Shown: in pieces, positions 57,501-64,000 of the stretch
Layout: every line of letters starts with the position of its first letter
How positions within the stretch are numbered: the stretch's first letter is position 1
Assembly (NCBI RefSeq): GCF_027921745.1
Contig: NC_079238.1
Location: 1,116,001 to 1,180,000 of the forward strand
Direction of reading: 5' to 3'
DNA: 64,000 nucleotides
From: Schizosaccharomyces osmophilus
Lineage: Eukaryota > Ascomycota > Schizosaccharomycetes > Schizosaccharomycetales > Schizosaccharomycetaceae
The notes under the pieces: generated by a model
What the model was told of the DNA's origin: nothing
Databases searched by the model: none
The model's input: the letters and a program-made list of their open reading frames with translations, nothing else
Made by a program: the position numbers and the translations under genes

Positions 57501-57606
57501 CAATGGTGCCTGACCCCGTTTGGTCAATATTCATTTTATTCTGCAACACGTTAGTATCCAATTCAGCTGCCATTCTTTCAATAATAGGGGTTTCACGTAC
57601 ACTCAT
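54505..57606 (-). CDS. ptr3: Ubiquitin-activating enzyme E1 (Uba1; S. pombe ptr3)
   Basis: Activates ubiquitin with ATP and passes it to E2s. In S. pombe the gene was found as a poly(A) RNA transport mutant. 1033 residues if the ATG at 57606 is used, or 1009 from the next ATG at 57534 (MNIDQTG), which aligns better with the S. pombe start I remember. The inactive and active adenylation domains are present (GCKGLGVEIAKN near 65; GAGAIGCEMLKNW near 440). The catalytic cysteine is C614 in PICTLKNFPN, and the C-terminal ubiquitin-fold domain is at the end. The gene lies divergent from mtr3 and in the same window as the E2 gene ubc8. Confidence 0.95.
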   Translation of the reverse strand: MSVRETPIIERMAAELDTNVLQNKMNIDQTGSGTIDEGLYSRQLYVLGHEAMKQMSQSDVLIIGCKGLGVEIAKNICLAGVKSVTLYDPQPTHIEDLSSQYFLTEDDLGVSRADVSVPKLAELNQYVPVSSTPELSIQDLKKYKCVVVTETSLTKQLEINDFTHENRIAFISTDSRGLFGSVFCDFGPEFVCTDVDGNEPLTGMIANITDDGTVTMLEETRHGLEDGDYVKFTEVKGVPALNNGQPRKVEVKGPYTFSIGSINGLGGSAATGGVFTQVKMPQKLTFKSLRESLKEPEYVFPDFGKMLRPPQYHVAFQALSSFAETHNGVLPRPRNNADAGEFLQIAKKIGASFDSQLELDENLIKEVSYQARGDLVAMCAFLGGIVAQEVLKSTTSKFFPFKQFFYFDSLESLPTSVQLSEEACKPRGTRYDGQIAVFGSEFQQKLSSLKQFLVGAGAIGCEMLKNWSMMGVSTGEDGHIHVTDMDSIEKSNLNRQFLFRARDVGKLKAESAANAVAAMNPSLTGKITSYQERVGPESEGIFGDEFFDNLSIVTNALDNVEARLYVDRRCVFFEKPLLESGTLGTKGNTQVVVPHLTESYGSSQDPPEKSFPICTLKNFPNRIEHTIAWARDLFEGLFKQPIDNVNLYLSSPNFLETTLKTSSNPREVLENIRDYLVSEKPLSFEECIIWARGQFEKFFNHNIQQLLYNFPKDAVTSNGQPFWTGPKRAPSPLAFDINNRAHFDFIVAAASIYAFNYGLKEETDPALYERVLSSFKPAEYSPKSGVKIQVNESDEAPEAAANSDKQELKSIADSLPPPSSLAGFRLTPADFEKDDDTNHHIDFITAASNLRALNYEITTADRFKTKFVAGKIVPAMCTSTAVVSGLVCLELVKLVDGKKKFEDFKNGFFNLAIGLFTFSDPIGSPKMKFNEKEVDKIWDRFNLPNFTLQNLIDHFSEKEGLEVTMLSSGVSLLYANFQPPKKLAERLPLKISDLVEQISKKKLEPFRKHLILEVCCDDKDGEDVEVPFITVKV

Positions 57607-58057
57607 TATGGATATTGTGGTGTTGGCGTGGTAGAATGTTCGATGACCTCAGTATATATATGAAGTGAATAACGAGGGTTACCGCAATAATTTGCAAATT
57701 GCTTAGAAATATAAAGTAAGTTGAATTTAGCTGACAAAGGCTCGTTTGCCACTTCTAAATGAGTAAGACTTGAAACTGATTTGCCTTTTTGGTCTCTTAT
57801 TCTCAAAACAGCGTCTTCGTCTTCAAGTCCGTTCGTTCTGCCCTGTATTGCTAGCAGCTTACGAGACTTTGGTCACTATCGATAATGACTATAGTGTATG
57901 TTACGTACTTTTCGCTATATTATTTAGTGTCAGCAGTTCTATATCTGTAAATGAAAAGTTTCAACAAGTAAGTTGAGCTGAGCTAGCTTTAGACGGTCTC
58001 GTTGCAAGCTTGACAAATCGATTTGTCAAATTTTTTGGACCGAACAAAGAAGAACCC
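57607..58057. other. Divergent promoter, E1 / mtr3
   Basis: Bidirectional promoter space. I see TATATATA near 57653-57660 on the E1 side. No gene. Confidence 0.45.
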
Positions 58058-58888
58058 ATGACGGACCGTAAGAGAGTTTGTGGTCCTCTGGTCTCAGTAC
58101 CTCCAGCATTTGAAGTGCCTGAACAGCCTGCGTTTACGAGGGATCGCAATGCGGATAATTGCAGAAAAATATGTACGTTGAACTCTTGATAATGGAAGAA
58201 AAAGCTAATGTGACTAGACTTGAAGCTTGGATGGGCCACCAAGGCTATGGGAAGCGCTTATTATGAATCTGGTAAAATCAAGATTGGATGCAATGTTTAT
58301 GGCCCTAGACCAAACAAGACGTTTTCTTTCCAAAATGTAGCAAAGTTGAATTGCGAAGTGAAGTACAGCCCCTTTTCATTGCCAGAGAGGAAGGGACACG
58401 TACAGAGTGCTGAAGAAAAGGATTATGGTTTCTTACTCGAGACAGCTCTTTCCCCTAGTATCCTACTACACTTATATCCCAAAAGTTCTATCGATGTTTA
58501 TGTACAAATTCTTGAGAGCGATGGAACTATGGCAACATTGGCAGCTGCTATTACTTGTGCTTCTGCAGCAATCGCTGATGCAAACATAGAATGCATAGAT
58601 CTGGTTACAGGTGTGAGCTTATTATATAAAATTCAAGGACCAGAGTATTGGGTGGATCCAGACTTTATGGATGAGTGTGGTCGACCACGTCCATATGGTT
58701 CTCTAGTAGTTGGCCACATGGCTGCTCTTGGGCATATTACTCAGGTCTGGGAGAAAGGGAATTGCACTTCGGAACGGCTCAAAAGTTTGCTAGAGAAATG
58801 TACAGAGACGGCAAAGGGAATTCGTTTGGTCATTAACCATACTCTTAGTCAAGAAAAATTGGGATCTTTGGTTAACGATACACCTTGA
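58058..58888 (+). CDS. mtr3: Mtr3, RNase PH-like exosome ring subunit
   Basis: Non-catalytic ring subunit of the RNA exosome. Two exons: 58058-58172 and 58218-58888 with a 45-nt intron (GTACGT, CTAAT branch-like, CTAG), giving 261 residues. The second exon has no ATG at its start, and joining gives YLKLGWATKAMGSAYYESG, the RNase PH-family strand. Other family segments are VYGPRP, MATLAAAITCASAAIADA and IECIDLVTGV. Catalytic residues of true RNase PH are absent, as usual for Mtr3. Position equals S. pombe SPBC211.08c. Confidence 0.9.
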
Positions 58889-60796
58889 GTTTGTCTTTGT
58901 GTGCTGCTTGAAAAATTAATTTAATGCTCTTGTTTTGTATGTAAATACAGTTTCCATCTAGCAGACAGTAGAAGGCCTAAGGATTTCATTCCTATCGTGT
59001 ACCATCATCATTGGCGTCGATTCATTTGTATCCAATTTGATTCCTCTCATTCTTCCAGCTACAAATTTGATTCTCCACAGAAGTCTATCATACCAAGAAT
59101 TTCAGCTTTCATTATGCATGCATGCAGTTTACACGCCCCAATAGTGGACGTACATTAGCTGAGAGCTTCAATATAAGGAATTATCGAAAATGCATGAATT
59201 TTTTTGTAAGAATTCAAGTTTTGAATTTTTAAGTAAAGACACTATGATGATAGCTGTATAAAAACAAGCAAGCAACTTTTTTCATGTTTTTCTATTTCTT
59301 TTCTAGAACGGACTGTCATTTACAAACTTTTTAAATAATTATATTTGTTACATAGTCTAATAAATTGCTGTCGACTCTATCCATTTTAGTATTAAGTAAG
59401 AGCCTACTTTTGTCCAAAATTAAGGGACAAATGCTGCATGCTAGTATTTTGTCATGCAAATGCAAAAACAAGTTTCCATACAGACAGATGCGATGCCCAT
59501 GAACATTGAAAGCAACAATATGATTAACGCCAAAACTCGAACTTGGGATCGTCAGTGAACTTTCATGTTAAGCTTAAAATTAGTACTATTTATTCTACAC
59601 GACCTATTCAATTGTTTGTTCCTCGACCATATCGATAAGAGTATATGCCTCTCAATTTTGTTTGATAATAAAAACAGAATGGATGAAATGACTTTAAGAT
59701 TGCTGCATGAAGCGTATTGCTCTATTTTGCTTTCTTTCGTGTTTGACCTACTGGCATCATCGACCTTTGCGCAGGAAAACAATGCTTCGCTTGACTTTGA
59801 AAGATGGAGATTGAAAATTACACTGCTGTCTCAACAAAAAATCATTCAAAGAAAAAACCAAACTTCAGCAATTATGCAAACTCCTGTTAATGATTTGGCT
59901 TCTATAGTGTAACTGTATAAGAATCCAAAGTAACACATCCTCTTTAATACGATGTATGTCAATTTTGTATAAACAGTGCGTAGAATTGCTTGAAAGAAAG
60001 GGTACTTTTCTTCCTTTTGTCTTCCTTGAGAAAGAATAACTATAAGGTAGGCGAAAGAATTGTGTGGTTGGATTTGAAAAGGGTACTGTCATAATTAATA
60101 ATAAAATCAATGCCTCCTTATGAAACGCACTAAGTTGAACGCAGTGCGATAATCAAGATATACTTTCAGAAGGCTCTCCCATTTCCCGGAATTTTCTACA
60201 AAGTCTGTTTAGTAAGGCTAAGCGTTTTGCTTTCCCAGTGCATGCGATATACTTTGGCCATTCCTCCTGGGGGCCTTTCTGAATTTGCAATCAGTGGATT
60301 TAATTCTGTCACCTACCTTCAATTCCTCGAAACTCAGTTTGTTACATGGCAATGGACGAGATCAGGAAAGCAACCTACTTCATACTCGGAAACAATAGAC
60401 TTTCATTTCGAGGGATACAAATATTTTTGGGCCAAATTAGCTGTAATTTCGAAAATAAAACTTTCATCTCATGTAATAATATTATATAGCCCTCTACCTT
60501 CTTTGAATAACAAACCAAGCGTAGTACTTAGATTCGCTATAGCTGGCTACACCACGACACGTAAGCTGCACACTTCGAATTTTGTCAAACCTCTTATCGA
60601 AAGAAAAAAGCGCCTTTTTTTGATAAAAGTCTTTTCTTATATACGAATTGCACAATTCTGAAGACTTTTCGAAGTAGGGATTCGTCCATTGGTTCCTATC
60701 CATTACTTTCAAATCTATCTTTTTCACATACACGCTTAGGTGCTTATTCTTCCCTTTTTCTATTCATTCAACTATCATTTTTTATTTTTATAAGAA
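58889..60796. other. Long intergenic region, mtr3 / ubc8
   Basis: About 1.9 kb without a supported gene, long for this window. An ATG frame at 60242-60661 (139 codons, no domain recognised) is within what chance allows in AT-rich DNA. Another short one at 59455-59559 (about 34 codons, Met/Gln/Asn-rich) was noted. The rest would be 3' flank and ubc8 promoter. Confidence 0.4.
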
Positions 60797-61354
60797 ATGT
60801 CGAGCCCTAGAAGAAGAATTGAGACTGATGTTATGAAATTGCTGATGAGTGACTACGAGGTTACCCTCGTAAACGATAATATGCAAGAATTTTATGTTCG
60901 CTTTCATGGTCCTAACGAAACTCCATATGCAGAAGGAGTTTGGAAAATCCATGTAGAATTGCCAAGCGAGTATCCTTGGAGGTCTCCCAGTATCGGGTTT
61001 GTGAATCGAATCTTCCATCCAAACATCGACGAGCTTAGTGGAAGTGTTTGCTTAGACGTAATTAATCAGACTTGGTCTCCTATGTTTGATATGATTAACA
61101 TTTTTGAAGTTTTTCTTCCTCAATTGCTTCGCTACCCAAATGCTTCTGATCCTTTGAACGGGGAAGCTGCCGCATTGCTACTTCGCGAACCCCAAACTTT
61201 TACCAGTAAAGTGAAAGATTACATTCAAAGATATGCTAGCAAAGACCATGCAGATGCCTCTTTGGATGACTCTTCAGACAATGATTCCATGTCTTCCATC
61301 GAAACAGAGTCTGAAAATGAAGAAGTTACTGGTCAAATGGATGATGACTTATAA
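60797..61354 (+). CDS. ubc8: Ubc8, ubiquitin-conjugating enzyme (UBE2H class)
   Basis: E2 enzyme, 185 residues, ATG at 60797. In budding yeast Ubc8 works with the GID ligase to degrade gluconeogenic enzymes when glucose returns. The UBC fold covers about 1-150, with [15 protein letters not shown] and catalytic C85. The C-terminal tail is acidic and Ser-rich (about 150-185), typical of this E2 class. Position equals S. pombe SPBC211.07c. It would be charged by the E1 encoded 3 kb upstream. Confidence 0.93.
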   Translation: MSSPRRRIETDVMKLLMSDYEVTLVNDNMQEFYVRFHGPNETPYAEGVWKIHVELPSEYPWRSPSIGFVNRIFHPNIDELSGSVCLDVINQTWSPMFDMINIFEVFLPQLLRYPNASDPLNGEAAALLLREPQTFTSKVKDYIQRYASKDHADASLDDSSDNDSMSSIETESENEEVTGQMDDDL

Positions 61355-61570
61355 AGCACTTTTGATCCTTTGATGATATAATACAAATGAAAGCATCTTA
61401 TGAGAAATTGCTCTGACAAACCAAAATCAACTACAAATAGCTACCCGACATTATTGAAATTAAAATTGCTGTCACACAAAATCCACCCCTTATATTATTT
61501 TATGATAAAAGAAAAACGATCGTTGCAAAGAATTAGATTGATATGAGACATAACGATTGATGTTCATGAC

Positions 61571-63268
61571 TTAAACACCAAGTTGCAGCAAGAGCGCACT
61601 AACTGGACTATTATTAAGTGATGGATCATTTTCTTTCTCCCTGATATGTTGAATACACTGACTAACCAAAACGACTAATGCACAATTTTCGTCGCAAACT
61701 TCTTCATAATGAACTTTAGAAACTTCATTATAAATAGAAGCTAGTAAAGTTAAGAATTGTTTGTCACTAATAAACACCATTTTTGAGATATATCCAAACG
61801 CGTCAAGATGAAGACGTGCGTACCCTTGCATTTCAAGGTTTCCACTTTCCCCATATTCAATAACCTTTTCGCGAAGGACTTTGTATGAGGGTCGTATAAT
61901 ACCGTCGTAAAAATAATATTGAAGGCATGATAAAAACCATAATGTAAGCCATAAACTTTTCCAAGGATACCTGCCATTAGCATGGACAGACGACTTCCTT
62001 TGATAACTAAAGGACTTGATATCGATGATATTAACCTGCAATGCACCCAAAAACCCCCATAACCTAGAATAATCTCTCTGAGTGGTTGTATCAATAAACA
62101 TATTATAAGGCCATTGTAAGGAAATAGCGAGACAAATTGGAATCCCTTTGAAGCTTATATTTGGATTCATTAGCTCCGAAGACTTCGCCAAATGAAGAGA
62201 AGAGATGCAGTCTCCATACATTGAGTCTAAATCCAAGTCTGAAACTGTATTCCTCAAAACTATCGGGAAGTACTTTTCTGGATCTGAAATGGTTTGTTGT
62301 GAAGGATTTATGTCAAACTCGAGAAACCTTTTCAAAATTGTCGTTAAAACGCTTGTATCTTCATGTAACATCACCATTTCAAGCATCATTGTTAAATCCG
62401 CAAGTCGATGAGCAGACGCCATTTTAAATACAATATTTCTGGAGGCAAGAGCGTATAATTTGCCTACAATCTGCTTAATCGAAGATTGTGAAATTGGAAA
62501 ATCAAGAGATTTGGCCTTAGCATAAAATTGTTTCAAAAGATTCGCATATACATCAATAAGCAAAGACTTTGCCTTTAACATACAAAATCTCGTAAAAAGG
62601 GCATCCTTTGCAGATGCTAAATCCATAAAAGGCACCAAAACATGTCCACTGCCTTCGTAAGCTTCTGGCGAAACAGAAAGGTATCCGTAATCTTCCCGGA
62701 AATCAGTAACCAAATATTCGAGAAAATGATTGAGCCACACTTTTTGTAGGCAGACTTGGATCTCTATAATAAGTTGCTTGAAATTCAAACGAGATGACTG
62801 CATATAAAGTAACGTTAGGGAATGAAAGATAGAATATGCCGTCTGATATTGAAGTGCAGTTGCGGCTATTAGAAACAAATCTGGAAATGTATGCTTCCAT
62901 GAACTTAGATGGGCTTCAACTTGAGTCAAAGATACAAACTTTCCCGAACCAACAAATGAAGAATCTCTCGTTAAAATTTGCTGTTCCAAGTCGACAAGAT
63001 CTTCGTCAAATTTTCGAAGGACGTCCTCAGTAAACATGTACAAGGAACGATGAAATACATTATTTGGGTGATTTAAGGGGGAAATCGAAGGGTGCAAAAG
63101 TTTGGCGGTTTTTCGACGCTCAACAGCTAGAATACCAATTTCTTGTAATATATGGCGTTCTCCAGGATGTAAAGTATGAAGAGAAGGATGCAAAGTAACG
63201 ATTTCGTTGTCAACTAGGAACAGGCTAGAGTCATAGCCAGCAAGGAAGAGTAACAGTTCGTGTAACAT
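61571..63268 (-). CDS. gfh1: Gfh1, gamma-tubulin complex protein (GCP4-like)
   Basis: Component of the large gamma-tubulin complex that assists microtubule nucleation at spindle poles and interphase centres. 565 residues, ATG at 63268. The N-terminal start MLHELLLFLAGYDSSLF is the conserved GCP motif, followed by the GRIP1-like region with HPGERHIL. The C-terminal GRIP2-like region contains LQWPYNMFIDTTTQRDYSRLWGFL, which binds gamma-tubulin in the family. Non-essential in S. pombe (remembered ortholog SPBC211.06). Confidence 0.9.
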   Translation of the reverse strand: MLHELLLFLAGYDSSLFLVDNEIVTLHPSLHTLHPGERHILQEIGILAVERRKTAKLLHPSISPLNHPNNVFHRSLYMFTEDVLRKFDEDLVDLEQQILTRDSSFVGSGKFVSLTQVEAHLSSWKHTFPDLFLIAATALQYQTAYSIFHSLTLLYMQSSRLNFKQLIIEIQVCLQKVWLNHFLEYLVTDFREDYGYLSVSPEAYEGSGHVLVPFMDLASAKDALFTRFCMLKAKSLLIDVYANLLKQFYAKAKSLDFPISQSSIKQIVGKLYALASRNIVFKMASAHRLADLTMMLEMVMLHEDTSVLTTILKRFLEFDINPSQQTISDPEKYFPIVLRNTVSDLDLDSMYGDCISSLHLAKSSELMNPNISFKGIPICLAISLQWPYNMFIDTTTQRDYSRLWGFLGALQVNIIDIKSFSYQRKSSVHANGRYPWKSLWLTLWFLSCLQYYFYDGIIRPSYKVLREKVIEYGESGNLEMQGYARLHLDAFGYISKMVFISDKQFLTLLASIYNEVSKVHYEEVCDENCALVVLVSQCIQHIREKENDPSLNNSPVSALLLQLGV

Positions 63269-63562
63269 TTACCAGTAAAGAAAGACTGTAGACGACATCC
63301 GAATTAAATCTTTTTCAACAAATAGTTTATAGGAAAAGCAAAATCTCTTATACAAACCAGTGAACGCACAGAATATAAAATCCTTGGGAAGTGGGCTGTC
63401 TGAAGCGCGCTAAGTAACTAAAGTAACAAACGTAAATAAGAAAAATACTCAAATAGCTTGACGCTTATTATCCTGCTTTATGAATTGTCAATTCATTTTT
63501 TTTATAAATAAGTAAAAAACTGTATGCTTCTTGTTGATAAGCTCGTCCTATTCATCAAGTAT
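63269..63562. other. Spacer, sap10 3' end / gfh1 5' end
   Basis: Same-strand spacer with the gfh1 promoter. No gene. Confidence 0.5.
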
Positions 63563-63964
63563 TCAATGGTTGGGAGGAGGAGGACCACAAGGCATGATCA
63601 TTTTTTCCAGCATTTGCTGACGAACTTGCGTCCTAGATTCACCCAATGCGGTCGACATATATGCGAGAAGCGGTGGATGTCCAACGATGGAAGACAACGC
63701 GTCTCTGTGTTGATTAACCATCCATTCGCTAGCCAAACGGCGTTAGTATAGAGTTTCATACTAAAATAAAGACAGCATAGTCTAGTCATTTTCAAACGGT
63801 ACTTACTATTTGGTGGTAGATGAATGACCTACACCGACGAATCGAGCTTGAAGTTGTTCCAATTTTGCTTGTGAGCGCAATCTATCAGCCTACAAATTTG
63901 GTTAGCTTCCATAAATCGACCATAACATTATATATGAAAAAAAAAACACGTTCTACCATACCAT
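63563..63964 (-). CDS. sap10: SF3b5-like splicing factor (Sap10)
   Basis: Small SF3b subunit of the U2 snRNP. Three exons: 63964-63962 (only the ATG), 63889-63807 and 63728-63563, giving 83 residues. Introns are 72 nt (GTATGG, CTAAC, GTAG) and 78 nt (GTAAGT, CTAAC, CTAG). The protein matches human SF3B5 in order: LRSQAKLEQLQARFVGVGH, then EWMVNQHRD, SIVGHPPLLAYMS and a C-terminal MPCGPPPP tail. The start codon is the last three bases of exon 1 and the intron follows directly, so a search for a contiguous ORF would miss it. Position equals S. pombe SPBC211.05. The 5' UTR may begin beyond this window. Confidence 0.88.
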
Positions 63965-64000
63965 AATAAAAATTCTTTGAAAATCGCGTTTCTGACAGGT

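Overview
This is nuclear DNA of a fission yeast. The evidence is AT-rich sequence, compact genes on both strands, many 36-105 nt GT-AG introns with CTAAC/CTGAC-type branch sites placed near gene 5' ends, and a gene order I recognise from Schizosaccharomyces pombe chromosome II. The proteins differ from the S. pombe versions I remember (for example the Thi4 and E1 N termini), so it is more likely a relative such as the S. octosporus / S. osmophilus / S. cryophilus group. Species and synteny statements come from memory. I see no retroelement LTR, CRISPR, rRNA gene or horizontally acquired island.

Layout. 1-13 kb: sec9 (exocytic SNARE), thi4 (thiazole synthase) with a strong promoter motif cluster, a mitochondrial threonine deaminase, a two-exon dpm3, an Lsb1-type SH3 protein, and a probable mei3 meiotic inducer. 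This part appears assembled from at least two S. pombe map segments. 13-35.5 kb: egt1, ppr1, an unnamed possibly myristoylated protein, tpc1 (thiamine pyrophosphate carrier, three exons), pgi1, noc4, atp4, imp1, tRNA-Ser(GCU), rex4, tRNA-Leu(AAG), med21 (four exons), atp17 and a large disordered protein. 36-37.3 kb: spc25, apparently out of its S. pombe context, and a tiny spliced ORF. 37.4-57.6 kb: mrpl32, shk1 (PAK kinase), a tiny spliced membrane protein, gpi16, a G-patch protein, tti2, cmp7, trs85, tea2, pet117 and the ubiquitin E1. 57.6-64 kb: mtr3 (exosome), ubc8, gfh1 (gamma-tubulin complex) and sap10 (SF3b5).

How genes relate. Two genes serve thiamine metabolism (thi4 makes the thiazole ring, tpc1 imports the cofactor into mitochondria). 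Two serve the ubiquitin pathway (E1 and Ubc8). Several serve mitochondria (atp4, atp17, mrpl32, pet117, ppr1, threonine deaminase), secretion and GPI or dolichol-mannose supply (sec9, trs85, dpm3, gpi16), polarity and microtubules (shk1, tea2, gfh1), and chromosome segregation (spc25). These are separate housekeeping genes, not an operon-like system.

Most single-frame starts were moved to a true ATG or joined across introns. Exon positions are in each entry. The strongest unexpected items are the everted/inverted CGG half-site cluster before thi4, the displaced spc25, a 60-residue spliced membrane protein at 41650-41879, a 51-residue spliced ORF at 37105-37297, and a predicted 5' UTR intron in pgi1. 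I found no evidence of a wholly new multi-gene system.
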